This document shows positions 33,402 to 41,935 of a DNA stretch of 52,312 nucleotides, piece by piece. The DNA is from Ignavibacterium sp. (GTDB lineage Bacteria; Zixibacteria; MSB-5A5; GN15; PGXB01): positions 8,292 to 60,603 of the forward strand of contig DYGG01000017.1 of NCBI GenBank assembly GCA_020724775.1, in the 5' to 3' direction. Numbering within the stretch: position 1 is the first letter of the stretch; the number at the start of each line of letters is the position of its first letter. Below the pieces are notes generated by a model. That model saw only the letters and a list, made by a program, of their open reading frames with translations. It did no database searches and had not been told where the DNA came from. The position numbers and the translations under genes are program-made.

Positions 33402-34820
33402 ATGGCGGCGCCGGATAAAATGAGCAAACTGGTCAAAGAGAAAAATATAGAGTATATCGATGTCAAGTTCTGCGACCTGATTGGGGACTGGCATCATATC
33501 ACTCTTACCGCAGCAAGCCTGAAATCGGAACTTTTCAAAACCGGGGTCGGGCTGGATGGGTCATCACTGCCGGGGTTCACCCGGATTGAGCGGGGAGATA
33601 TGATTGCGATTCCGGACCCGGAAACCGCCTTCATTGATCCCTTTTTTGAGAAGCCGACTCTTTCATTTATCTGCGATATAATGGCGGTAGAGAAAGATAT
33701 CGAGCCATACTCACGCAACCCGCGAAGAGTGCTTCGGGATTGCGACAAATATCTGAAAAAAGTGCTTCCGGGAACCTCCTGCTTTTTAGGTCCGGAGTTT
33801 GAGTTTTATCTTTTTGATGATGTCCGCTTCAACCAGGGACCGGGCGAAGGGTACTATTTTATCGATTCGGAAGAAGCCGAGTGGAACGCCGGACGCGAGG
33901 GAAGCGGCAATCTCGGGTACAAAGTGCAATACAAAGGGGGGTACCATGCCGCTCCGCCAAAAGACCGGACCTTCAATCTGCGCTCGGAGATAACGACCTT
34001 ACTGGAGGCGGTTGGCGTTGCCATAAAATATCATCATCACGAGGTAGGTGGCGCCGGACAGCATGAGATTGAGACAAGTCTGGAGGAGATGACCAGGGTG
34101 GGGGACCAGTCGATGCTCATCAAGTACTTTGTCAAGAATCATGCCTTTCGGCGGGGGAAATCGGCGACCTTTATGCCGAAACCGCTTTTCAATGAACCAG
34201 GTTCCGGGATGCATGTGCATCAATACCTCGCCAATAAGAACGGTTCGATATTCTTTGACAAGAAAGGACCGGCGGGACTCTCGAAAGAGGGGCTATATTA
34301 TGTCGGCGGTTTACTGAAACATGCCCCGGCGGTTTTTGCCTTTACCAATCCGTCAACCAATTCCTATAAACGACTTTTGCCGGGGTTTGAGGCTCCGGTG
34401 CGAGGGACATATTCGGTCGGCAACCGGACTGCCTGCATCAGAATTCCGGGGTATCAGCGGGACTCCAGGACACATCGAATGGAATTTCGTCCGCCGGATG
34501 GCACCTGTAATGTCTATTTGGCTTATGCCGCGATGCTGATGGCGGGGCTGGACGGAATTCAGAACAAGATTGACCCGGGAGAACCGTTCGATAAGGACCT
34601 GACTCATCTTTCCGATGCCGAATTAGCCAGAATTCCGCTTCTGCCAACCTCATTGACCAAGGCGCTGGATGCCCTGGAACATGATTACAAGTTCCTGCTT
34701 AAGGGAAATGTATTCACCGAGGACTTGATTGCCTCTTGGGTGACATTGAAGCGGAAGGATGTGGAGCAGATACGGATTCGCCCGCACCCGTGGGAGTTTT
34801 ATCTCTATTATGATAAATAG
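33402..34820 (+). CDS. glnA: Glutamine synthetase, type I
   Basis: 472 aa from ATG 33402, set by AGGAGAGA just upstream; a TTG at 33375 is in frame but unneeded. Catalytic motifs: DGSSLPGF (52-59), GPEFEFYLFD (130-139), GSGMHVHQ, NPSTNSYKRL, RTACIRIP, and MEFRPPDGTCNVYLAYAAML. It condenses glutamate and ammonia to glutamine. At the loop where E. coli GlnA carries the adenylylated Tyr397 (NLYDLP) this protein reads KDLTHLSD, with Thr401 in the Tyr place, so adenylylation control is unlikely. Confidence 0.96.
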   Translation: MAAPDKMSKLVKEKNIEYIDVKFCDLIGDWHHITLTAASLKSELFKTGVGLDGSSLPGFTRIERGDMIAIPDPETAFIDPFFEKPTLSFICDIMAVEKDIEPYSRNPRRVLRDCDKYLKKVLPGTSCFLGPEFEFYLFDDVRFNQGPGEGYYFIDSEEAEWNAGREGSGNLGYKVQYKGGYHAAPPKDRTFNLRSEITTLLEAVGVAIKYHHHEVGGAGQHEIETSLEEMTRVGDQSMLIKYFVKNHAFRRGKSATFMPKPLFNEPGSGMHVHQYLANKNGSIFFDKKGPAGLSKEGLYYVGGLLKHAPAVFAFTNPSTNSYKRLLPGFEAPVRGTYSVGNRTACIRIPGYQRDSRTHRMEFRPPDGTCNVYLAYAAMLMAGLDGIQNKIDPGEPFDKDLTHLSDAELARIPLLPTSLTKALDALEHDYKFLLKGNVFTEDLIASWVTLKRKDVEQIRIRPHPWEFYLYYDK

Positions 34821-34856
34821 GGGCTCTGTCGAGACCGGCTAAGGTGCGAAAATCGT

Positions 34857-35564
34857 CTATGTTTCGGGGTTGATAAGTGTCATCATTCCGCGGTCGGCGA
34901 CACGATAGAGAGTCATGGCGCTTTCGGCATCCATGATAATAGAGAGAGTCGCTTCCCCAAACGGTTTCTGAAGCACTTTGCGGAATTCAATTACGGCATT
35001 CTTGAGTTTGGAGCGGGGCTCTCCGGCAACCTCGGTCTTGACTTCAAGAGTCAAGCCGTCTCCCCAGTGAATTTCGAACCGCTGCGGAATATCACGTTGC
35101 ATCAGGCTGACATCGGCCCGCACCACCTGACTGACAATCGACAGGATAGAGTCGGAACTCTTTTCGGTGGCGGCAAAAAGATGTTTCTCGGTCACGGGGC
35201 GAACCAGTAACTTCTTCTTCTCCATAAATCTCTCGATGAAATCGTTCAGTTCATCGGAGTTATCGGCGTCAATATTCATCGAATAACTCCAGACCGTGGC
35301 TCCCCCCAGTTTGAGAATAAGGCTCTTTTCTTTGAAGTCGAGAACGAAATAAGTCTTTTTCATCTGTGCCAGTTTCAGTTCCGAAGCGATAAGACGGTAT
35401 TCGAGGTCGGCACTGTCATAGTTCCATTTCTTGGCGCTGGTTTTGGAATTGCTATCGAAGGCATCTTTTTCAGATGTAACGTCATCGCCTCCGCAAGATA
35501 GCAGCAGCGTTGCCGTAAGGGTGAAAAGAATTGCCAGACGGTACAGTATATTCTTATAACTCAT
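34857..35564 (-). CDS. Lipoprotein of unknown function in the L,D-transpeptidase operon
   Basis: 235 aa. A signal peptide ends with the lipobox LLSC, followed by GGDD (Asp at +4, not +2, so outer-membrane sorting is possible). The mature part is mixed alpha/beta with no domain I recognise. It is the last gene of the minus-strand operon after two L,D-transpeptidases, 6 bases downstream, so an envelope role is inferred. Confidence 0.75.
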   Translation of the reverse strand: MSYKNILYRLAILFTLTATLLLSCGGDDVTSEKDAFDSNSKTSAKKWNYDSADLEYRLIASELKLAQMKKTYFVLDFKEKSLILKLGGATVWSYSMNIDADNSDELNDFIERFMEKKKLLVRPVTEKHLFAATEKSSDSILSIVSQVVRADVSLMQRDIPQRFEIHWGDGLTLEVKTEVAGEPRSKLKNAVIEFRKVLQKPFGEATLSIIMDAESAMTLYRVADRGMMTLINPET

Positions 35565-35570
35565 TTCAAA

Positions 35571-36221
35571 CTAAAAAATGTAAATCGGGGTGCCGATAGG
35601 AGTCCGGTTATACAGTCTCTCCAGGTCTTCGGAGCCGACCCGAACACATCCGTGGGTGACATTGATGCCGAGAAGCCGCTCATAGATTGTTCCGTGAATG
35701 AAATAACCGTCGCCAAAGCCAAGAGCGTAATCGCCCATCATATTCGGGTCAAGCCGCTCACTCTGGTCTTTGGGAATCTCTTCCCCTTCCTCCAGAAATG
35801 CCCAGTCCGGTTTGCGCCACCAGGGATGGGGGATTTTACTGGAGACCTTGAAAATACCAAGGGGGGTATCAAAAATCCATTTGCGACCGGTGGTGCTGTC
35901 AATAAACTCGCCACCCGAGCCGGTAGAGGCAGTTGCCGCAAGCAGAATGGAATCTTCATTGCGAAGATAGACTTTGTTGGCATGGGTATCGATGACAATA
36001 TAAGGCTTGCTCGGCTTTAGCCGGGAAAGTGATTTTTTGGCTTCCTGCAGTTCCTTTTTCGCTTTCTTCTCATCTTCGGGAAGCCTTTTCACTTGCAGCG
36101 AATCGGCCAGACCGTTTTGGAGTTCTTCTGCCGAGCGGTTGGTAGCGACCAAGAAATACGCTCCGGCAATCAGCAGCAAGCCGAAGACAGAGAGCGATAT
36201 GTAGATGAAAATTTTTTTCAT
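35571..36221 (-). CDS. L,D-transpeptidase (YkuD domain)
   Basis: 216 aa. N-terminal membrane anchor (about 5-26), a coiled linker (31-70), then the YkuD domain (72-216) with IVIDTHANKVYL and the catalytic motif HG(176)...THGCVRVG, with H190, Cys192 and R194. It forms 3-3 peptidoglycan cross-links or attaches proteins to peptidoglycan in the periplasm. It overlaps the upstream L,D-transpeptidase gene by 4 bases (ATGA). Complete. Confidence 0.92.
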   Translation of the reverse strand: MKKIFIYISLSVFGLLLIAGAYFLVATNRSAEELQNGLADSLQVKRLPEDEKKAKKELQEAKKSLSRLKPSKPYIVIDTHANKVYLRNEDSILLAATASTGSGGEFIDSTTGRKWIFDTPLGIFKVSSKIPHPWWRKPDWAFLEEGEEIPKDQSERLDPNMMGDYALGFGDGYFIHGTIYERLLGINVTHGCVRVGSEDLERLYNRTPIGTPIYIF

Positions 36222-37315
36222 GGCCAGCGGTCGGAGCGTCGCACTATCGTCACCGGCGTGCCGACTCCGACATATTTCATAAGATGGTCCATATCTTTAT
36301 TGGTCAACGCCACGCATCCTTCAGTCCAGTCGCGCCCTTTGCCCCCTTCGCCATGAATCTCGATAAGCCCGCCGATACGGGCGCGCTTCGAAATATGACC
36401 CTTCCGTTTGTTCTCCTCAAAACGGGCTTTGTCCGAGGCGTTGGGATAATTTATGAGCAACGCCTTATAATATTTACTACGACCATACCCCTTTTCTTCC
36501 GTGATATAATATTTCCCTTCCGGCGTGGCGCCGTCGCCGGAAAACATCTTCTGATGCGCCGGATTATAGCCGAACTCAGAATCGTAGGTATGAAGAAGTT
36601 TTCCGCCTTTGATAAGATAAGTCCGATGCTTTGATTTGTCGACAATAATGGCATAACTCCCCGACGCGCGCGAGGATTCCACCGTTTCCGCGACCCAGCG
36701 GCGCCAGATATGAATCTTGGAGGCATCATCATTGTCGTAGGCGGTAATCATCTCCGCCATTTTCTTCAGAGATTCCTTTCCCTCGGCGACCATCTCGCGG
36801 GCTTCGTCATACTCCCGGTTATTGAGGAGGATTTCGCTGGTGCGGTAGGCCAGTTCCGCGGCATTCCAGTGATGCTCCACCTTGTTGCGACTGAGGGCGC
36901 CATTGAGCCCCTCTTTCCACTCGGCGAGTTCCAATTTGAGAGTAGCCCGTTCCGCCTGAATTAAAGTCTCACTGTTGCGGACAAATGTGCCGGCTTCTTC
37001 GGTAGCGCGATTGGCTGTTTCGTAGGCCAGATTCAAAATGGAATCGGCTGGCTTGAAATTCCGGAAGGGACCAAGACGCCCCTGCTGGCGAGCCATTTCC
37101 ATCCAGCCCTGCTGAACCAGTTGCTCGGCGCTGCGGTAAGTCTTTTCGGCATATTTGACAGCGCCCATATTGGAGGCGTGCTCGAGCGCTTTCTTGGCGC
37201 GCTCCAGTGAAGCGGCCGGCGGGTCCTGGCATTCCACCAAAAATAACGATAACCCCAGTAAGACCAACGATGTTAAGATGATTCCTGCGAGTCTTTTCAC
37301 GAGACCTAAAACCAA
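36218..37315 (-). CDS. L,D-transpeptidase with N-terminal DUF4398-like helical domain
   Basis: 365 aa. N-terminal hydrophobic anchor (about 8-28; a Cys29 follows but the preceding Glu argues against lipidation). Residues 36-195 are helical repeats similar to the DUF4398 lipoprotein encoded just upstream (ALEHASNMGAVKYAEKTYRS). The YkuD domain spans about 218-362, with HGEGGKGRDWTEGCVAL: H321 and catalytic Cys334; the usual SHGC is WTEGC as in YafK-like enzymes. Probably periplasmic. It follows the DUF4398 gene on the minus strand after a hairpin. Confidence 0.88.
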   Translation of the reverse strand: MVLGLVKRLAGIILTSLVLLGLSLFLVECQDPPAASLERAKKALEHASNMGAVKYAEKTYRSAEQLVQQGWMEMARQQGRLGPFRNFKPADSILNLAYETANRATEEAGTFVRNSETLIQAERATLKLELAEWKEGLNGALSRNKVEHHWNAAELAYRTSEILLNNREYDEAREMVAEGKESLKKMAEMITAYDNDDASKIHIWRRWVAETVESSRASGSYAIIVDKSKHRTYLIKGGKLLHTYDSEFGYNPAHQKMFSGDGATPEGKYYITEEKGYGRSKYYKALLINYPNASDKARFEENKRKGHISKRARIGGLIEIHGEGGKGRDWTEGCVALTNKDMDHLMKYVGVGTPVTIVRRSDRWP

Positions 37316-37342
37316 TCCCTGGCTGATTTTGTTCTAAAATTC

Positions 37343-37377
37343 ATCTGGGGCGTCCACTGATGGCGGACACCCCAGAT
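37343..37377 (-). terminator. Hairpin between the DUF4398 gene and the L,D-transpeptidases
   Basis: ATCTGGGGCGTCC and GGACACCCCAGAT form a 13-bp stem (one G-T pair) over a 9-base loop. On the minus strand it is followed by only a weak T-rich run, so it may be a partial terminator that makes the lipoprotein more abundant than the transpeptidases. Confidence 0.6.
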
Positions 37378-37405
37378 AGAATATCGGAAGATTCCAAAGA
37401 TTCGA

Positions 37406-37996
37406 TTACTTCTTCATGCCGGCGGCAGTAGCGATCTCTTGAGTGATGCTGTTCGCTTTCTGCATAACGGCCTGAATTTTGGATTTGGCCGTGAGGTATT
37501 TTCCGGCATTGAAATCGTTCTTGGCTTCTTCAAACTGAGCGGCGACGCCTACGAGGTCGGTCTTGATCAGTTCTAACTCCGCCTTGTTGCCTTTCCCTTT
37601 GGGGGCTTTGGCATAAGCGGCGTTGGCGGCATCGATTGCGGCCTGTGCCTCAGTAATCAGATTGGTAACTTCCTGACGGACTCTTTCCTTTTCCTCAGCG
37701 ACTTTCGCGGAGGCTTCTTCCGCCAGCGCCTGGGCGCGGATAAACATCTCTTTGGATTTGCCGTAGCCGCGGAAGAGAGCAAACTTGGAATCCTGCTCGT
37801 TCTTGGCAGCCATCGCAGCGTTGAGTGTATCGGAAGCCATACGGAAGGCGTTCGGTACATACTGCTCGGCTTCAGCCGAACGGGCCGCATTGATAGCATT
37901 ATTTGCCGCCTGCATCTCAGCTTCGGGAGCCTTACTGCAGCCGGCAATGACCAGCAGGGCAAATGCGGCGAGCACTAATGCTACACGCTGAATCAT
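37406..37996 (-). CDS. DUF4398-like lipoprotein
   Basis: 196 aa from ATG 37996 (MIQRVALVLAAFALLVIAGC), chosen over a longer frame because AAAGGG precedes it and it gives a clean lipobox, Cys20. The mature protein is almost all helix and Ala-rich (APEAEMQAANNAINAARSAE, YVPNAFRMASDTLNAA), matching the DUF4398 pattern of envelope helical bundles. It is the first gene of the minus-strand envelope operon and has its own promoter at 38217-38244 with a leader of about 210 bases. Confidence 0.82.
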   Translation of the reverse strand: MIQRVALVLAAFALLVIAGCSKAPEAEMQAANNAINAARSAEAEQYVPNAFRMASDTLNAAMAAKNEQDSKFALFRGYGKSKEMFIRAQALAEEASAKVAEEKERVRQEVTNLITEAQAAIDAANAAYAKAPKGKGNKAELELIKTDLVGVAAQFEEAKNDFNAGKYLTAKSKIQAVMQKANSITQEIATAAGMKK

Positions 37997-38216
37997 GGTG
38001 AAACCCTTTCTGTCCCGATCGTGAGGGACGAAAAAAAAGGATACACGCTGGAAGGATAATCCGGCGCACATCCCGACCGTTTAAGTCACTCAGTTATTGT
38101 TGTATTCTTAATCATGCCGCAGTAATATCTTACCCGGCCGTATCCTTTCAATATCGAGTCAGCCGTCTGACTTTCCAATTAAACCCATAACCATATGGCC
38201 ATCGTTGAAGCAAATA

Positions 38217-38244
38217 AATATATCGGGGGGTCTATTTTTGTCAA
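38217..38244 (-). promoter_or_regulatory. Promoter TTGACA-N16-TATATT for the envelope operon
   Basis: On the minus strand TTGACA (38244-38239) and TATATT (38222-38217) with a spacer of 16. The long leader includes an eight-T run (38031-38038) and a GTCCC/GGGAC hairpin (38012-38029) close to the ribosome binding site. Confidence 0.7.
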
Positions 38245-38250
38245 TATATT

Positions 38251-38700
38251 TTTCTGCCAAAATTTTTCGACAATGGCTTGAATAAGTCATCCCTCTCTCA
38301 CCATTCTCGCGGATTTATAAGCAATTGTGTGGCAGAACGATCTCTTTACCGAATGAGATTAAGAGGAACGTCTAAGCAGGATGCCGTCTCAAGTGCCAAG
38401 ACATCGCCATCGCAGAGCGTCACTGTTCTCCAAATACTACAGTTGCGAGCCGAGGTGTCGCGGCAATGGCTTTCATAGTCAGCGGCGATAAGGGAAAGAG
38501 CCTGCGATTTTCCGAGGGTCCGTCCCATACACTTGAGAAGAGGGGAGGTCGTGATGTCAGGCAATCCTGTGTCAGGTTGAAAGATACCGGCATTATCTTA
38601 ATAAGAGCAAACTCCTCTCGTTTTCGCCATCAATAATGGTGACAAAAAAGTAGAGAAAAACGGATTTATCGGTCGTTTCAGTGAGGAAATAAGTGAAATA
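38251..38700. other. Non-coding stretch, nothing recognised
   Basis: Between the divergent promoters at 38217 (minus) and 38706 (plus) lie about 450 bases with no convincing ORF. Short frames on both strands lack a ribosome binding site and family resemblance. TGTCAGG appears twice near 38556-38575 but no stable palindrome was found. A small RNA cannot be excluded. Confidence 0.4.
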
Positions 38701-38705
38701 ATATC

Positions 38706-38732
38706 TTGACGTTAGGGGAATAAGCGTATATT
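38706..38732 (+). promoter_or_regulatory. Promoter TTGACG-N15-TATATT for the HdrE/HdrD-like pair
   Basis: TTGACG 38706-38711 and TATATT 38727-38732, spacer 15, leaving an AT-rich leader of about 120 bases to ATG 38860, which has GGGGAGGA upstream. Confidence 0.5.
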
Positions 38733-38859
38733 TTATCGAGGATAATTTTCGCAGCATAAAGGCTATTTTAGTCTTTTTATTTTGACATAATATGAGAAAA
38801 ATTTCACAAGCAATTACATATATCCGGAATGAAATCCCGTCTTTTTCGGGGAGGACTTA

Positions 38860-39801
38860 ATGGGCGCTCTGCAATATTTTTTCTACCTCTCGGTGGCCGT
38901 CCTGCTGCTGGGGCTTTTGTACAAGGCGATAAAGATCGCCCGGATGCCGATTCATCTGCGCTGGGACCTTTATCCGATTCCGCACGAAAAGGGCAAGGGT
39001 CATTATGGTGGCTCTTATTTCGAAGAATTGGACTGGTGGACCAAACCTCTGAAAGTGTCACTGGTGTCGGAAGTGAAGGAGATGTCGAAGGAGATCTTAC
39101 TTATACAATCGCTATTTCACCACAATAGATTTCTCTGGTTATCCTCGTTCCCTTTTCACTTTGGGCTTTACTTGCTGGTCGGCTTTCTATTTTTCCTTCT
39201 GCTTGGAGCGATTCTTAATCTCTCCGGGATTGTCATTGGGGTATCTTCGGAAAGCGCGGTCGGCGTGGCCGTCCATTATCTGACGCTTCTCAGCGGTCTG
39301 GCAGGTGCGGCATTAGGGACACTCGGAGCCATTGGTCTTATTCTAAGCCGCGTTTTCAAAGGGGAATTAAGAAGATTTTCAGTCAAGGCAGATTTCTTCA
39401 ATCTCGCCCTCCTGCTTGCCGTCTTCGCTACGCTCTTGATATCATTAGTGACAGTAGACAGAGATGGCGCAATACATCGGGCGCTGGCAGGAAACCTGAT
39501 TACACTTAAACCGACCGGTGAAATGCCATCTCCGATACCTCTGGAGTTATTCCTCGCCGGATTCTTCTTTCTCTATCTGCCGTTCACTCATATGACTCAT
39601 TTCATAGGGAAATATTTCACTTATCATAAAGTTCGCTGGGAGGACCATCCCAATTTGAAAGGGAGTAAGATAGAAAAGGCGGTTACGGAGTACCTGGGAT
39701 ATAAACTATCCTGGGCAGCGCCGCATATCAAAGCGGGCTCGACCTGGGCCGAAGCCGCCACCGATACCAGTCCTGTCACCGGCGAGGAGAAAAAGAAATG
39801 A
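38860..39801 (+). CDS. HdrE/NarI-like membrane cytochrome b subunit
   Basis: 313 aa with about five membrane segments (1-22, 90-120, 135-165, 180-200, 225-245) and conserved histidines on helices (HHNRFLWLSSFPFHFGLYLL, THMTHFIGKYFTYHKVRW), as in the di-heme gamma subunit of nitrate reductase and in HdrE/DsrM/TmcC-type proteins. It would pass electrons between the quinone pool and the iron-sulfur partner encoded next. The stop overlaps the partner's ATG by 4 bases. Confidence 0.85.
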   Translation: MGALQYFFYLSVAVLLLGLLYKAIKIARMPIHLRWDLYPIPHEKGKGHYGGSYFEELDWWTKPLKVSLVSEVKEMSKEILLIQSLFHHNRFLWLSSFPFHFGLYLLVGFLFFLLLGAILNLSGIVIGVSSESAVGVAVHYLTLLSGLAGAALGTLGAIGLILSRVFKGELRRFSVKADFFNLALLLAVFATLLISLVTVDRDGAIHRALAGNLITLKPTGEMPSPIPLELFLAGFFFLYLPFTHMTHFIGKYFTYHKVRWEDHPNLKGSKIEKAVTEYLGYKLSWAAPHIKAGSTWAEAATDTSPVTGEEKKK

Positions 39802-41411
39802 GCTCCAAGAAGGTAAAAGTGACCGATATGTCGAACAACAAGGGGCAGTTGACCGAACTTAACCCGGCAGATTTTCTACCATTGCCCCCGCCCTATGACA
39901 AACTGGAGTTGGAGCCGAAGATGAAACCGCTTACTCCCGACCAGAAACAGCGGTATGAATGCGACCTGGATGGCATCGCGGCGGTGATGATTCCGCGGCC
40001 TAAGTCAGACGAAGAGAAGAAAATTCTGGTCGATAAATTCCTTTCGGGGTTAACCAAACTGTTCAACAAAGAAGACAACTGGACTTTTATTCAGGCGCTT
40101 CTCTTGACAATGGAGTACTGCGCCAAGTGCCAGACTTGCTCGACCGCCTGCCCCATTTTCGAGGAATCGGGTGGGAAAGAGATCTATCGCCCGTCGTACC
40201 GCGCCGACATAATGCGGCGACTCTATAAAAAGTATATCAAGCCGGGCGGAAAAGTCTTCACGAAACTGACCGGTGATGATATCGATGTGAACTGGGAAAT
40301 GATTGCCCGTCTGGCGGAACTGACTTACCGCTGCACGCTCTGCCGTCGCTGCGCCCAGACCTGCCCGATTGGAGCGGATAACGGGCTGGTAACCCATGAG
40401 TTACGCAAGATTTTCAGCCAGGAGATGGGGATTGCCGTAAAGCAGTTGCACGAGGTCGGCTCGGTGCAGCATATTCAAAAAGGGTCCTCGACCGGAATGA
40501 CCCCGCTTGCCTTCAAAGATAATGTCGAATTTATGGAAGATGAGGTCAAAGAGCGAACCGGCATGGACTTCAAGTGGCCTATCGACAAGGTAGGGGCTGA
40601 TGTTCTTCTTCTACATAACGCCGGCGAATTTCTGGCGTGGCCTGAAAATCCGGAAGCATTTGCCATAATTCTGGAAGCAGCCGGAATCAGTTATACTCTC
40701 TCCAGTGACCTTTTGGGATATGACGGGGTCAATTATGGCCTCTGGTACGATGACGTTCAATTAGCGCGGGTGGCGCTAAAGCATATTGAGACGGCAAAAA
40801 AATTGGGGGTCAGGAAAATCGTTCTGGGGGAATGCGGACATTCTCACAAGGCGCTGACCGTGATTGCCGACCGCATTCTTACGGGGGATTATAACATACC
40901 CCGTGAAAGTTCTCTGACGCTTCTGGCCGATATAGTCAAGAGTGGTCGCCTGAAACTGGACAAATCGCGGAACGAAGATATTTATGTGACATTGCATGAC
41001 CCCTGCAATGTGGTACGATTGATGGGAATAGTGAAGCCGCAGAGGGAAATTCTGCGGGCGATTGCGCCAAAATTCCGGGAGATGACCCCTCACGGAGTGG
41101 AGAATTACTGCTGCGGCGGCGGAAGCGGCTTTGCCATTATGCCCAACACCAATTTCCCGGACTGGCGGCACAGCGTTGCCGGACGAAAAAAATTGCGTCA
41201 GGTGCTGGACGTTTTCCAAGATGTGATTGGTCCGGAGCATAAAAAATATGTCTGCGCTCCCTGCAGCAATTGCAAAGGACAGATACGGGAACTGTTCAGC
41301 GCTTACGGTGTCTTTGAGCGGTGCAATATTCTCTATGGCGGTTTGGTGGAGTTGATTGTCAACGCCATGACCGATATAGAGAAGCCGTTTCTGGAATGGG
41401 ACTGGCATTAG
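39798..41411 (+). CDS. HdrD/DsrK-like iron-sulfur protein with CCG domains
   Basis: 537 aa. Two 4Fe-4S clusters (CAKCQTCSTACPIF and CTLCRRCAQTCPIG) lie at about 110-125 and 179-192. Two CCG domains follow: an incomplete-looking first one (GECGHSHKAL) and a full second one (ENYCCGGGSGFAIM, CAPCSNCKGQ), as in heterodisulfide reductase D, DsrK or TmcB. With the upstream cytochrome it forms a membrane-bound redox pair; the natural electron carrier or disulfide is unknown. No HdrABC or Dsr genes are nearby. Confidence 0.87.
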   Translation: MSSKKVKVTDMSNNKGQLTELNPADFLPLPPPYDKLELEPKMKPLTPDQKQRYECDLDGIAAVMIPRPKSDEEKKILVDKFLSGLTKLFNKEDNWTFIQALLLTMEYCAKCQTCSTACPIFEESGGKEIYRPSYRADIMRRLYKKYIKPGGKVFTKLTGDDIDVNWEMIARLAELTYRCTLCRRCAQTCPIGADNGLVTHELRKIFSQEMGIAVKQLHEVGSVQHIQKGSSTGMTPLAFKDNVEFMEDEVKERTGMDFKWPIDKVGADVLLLHNAGEFLAWPENPEAFAIILEAAGISYTLSSDLLGYDGVNYGLWYDDVQLARVALKHIETAKKLGVRKIVLGECGHSHKALTVIADRILTGDYNIPRESSLTLLADIVKSGRLKLDKSRNEDIYVTLHDPCNVVRLMGIVKPQREILRAIAPKFREMTPHGVENYCCGGGSGFAIMPNTNFPDWRHSVAGRKKLRQVLDVFQDVIGPEHKKYVCAPCSNCKGQIRELFSAYGVFERCNILYGGLVELIVNAMTDIEKPFLEWDWH

Positions 41412-41444
41412 GTCAGCAAGCGTCATATTGAAAGTATCTGTCAG

Positions 41445-41480
41445 GCGGCGTCGGTATTAATCGATGCCGCTCGCATTTTT
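41445..41480 (+). terminator. Terminator after the HdrD-like gene
   Basis: GCGGC-G-TCG (41445-41453) pairs with CGA-T-GCCGC (41462-41470), followed by TCGCATTTTT to 41480. The stem has one mismatch. Confidence 0.55.
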
Positions 41481-41582
41481 GCCCCCGCAAGATTCATGGA
41501 ATCTTTTCTTACTCTACCTTGACTTTTCCATGCTGACCCATTTTTGAAAACAAGAGAAATACTGATTTGATTTTCATTTTCG

Positions 41583-41610
41583 TTGACAGACTCTGAAAAT
41601 AGAGTATAAT
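41583..41610 (+). promoter_or_regulatory. Perfect promoter TTGACA-N16-TATAAT with a long leader
   Basis: TTGACA 41583-41588 and TATAAT 41605-41610, spacer 16, exact to consensus. The first good start codon on a recognised gene is at 41936, so the leader is about 320 bases and carries the aptamer-like structure at 41810-41892. Confidence 0.8.
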
Positions 41611-41809
41611 ATATTTATCTGGGATGAGAAGGCGCGGTAAGACTCTCGCAATATTCTGTTCCTAGAGGACTCTCATGTGTAAGACAGATTCTCCTGCCAA
41701 TATGCCGATCGGCAAAATCTTTTCAATCCGGGCAATTCCATCCGTGCCTTCAGGCGATAATCTCTTAGTTTCTCTCCCGGATAGCAGTTTCCGATATGAG
41801 CGGTTTTCG

Positions 41810-41892
41810 GGCTCATCGATTTGCTGATTGAAAAATTTGATCGCAAAGTAGCCGGGCTAAAATCGGCATTGTTCGCCGTTGCCGGCTGATAA
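41810..41892 (+). promoter_or_regulatory. Candidate c-di-GMP-I (GEMM-like) riboswitch
   Basis: Landmarks of the c-di-GMP-I aptamer appear in order: a small hairpin capped by GAAA (ATT-GAAA-AAT near 41826-41836), GATCGCAAAG (41839-41848; consensus GACGCAAAG), CCGGGCTAA (41852-41860; resembles the tetraloop receptor strand), a CGGC/GCCG stem, and GCCGG near the end. The 5' GGCAAACC block of the consensus is not clear (TTGCTGATT instead). The aptamer ends about 45 bases before ATG 41936. If real, it would couple the downstream lipoprotein and outer-membrane gene to c-di-GMP. Confidence 0.45.
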
Positions 41893-41935
41893 GTTTGATT
41901 GAATATCAACAGTCTAACTTGGTAAGGAGAATTTT

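Noticed and set aside
38346-38564. 72-aa minus-strand ORF in the long gap
   Set aside because: No ribosome binding site, no recognisable protein character, and composition like non-coding DNA.
41675-41827. 50-aa ORF in the long leader before the lipoprotein
   Set aside because: It runs into the aptamer-like region, has no family features and a weak ribosome binding site; a leader peptide cannot be shown.
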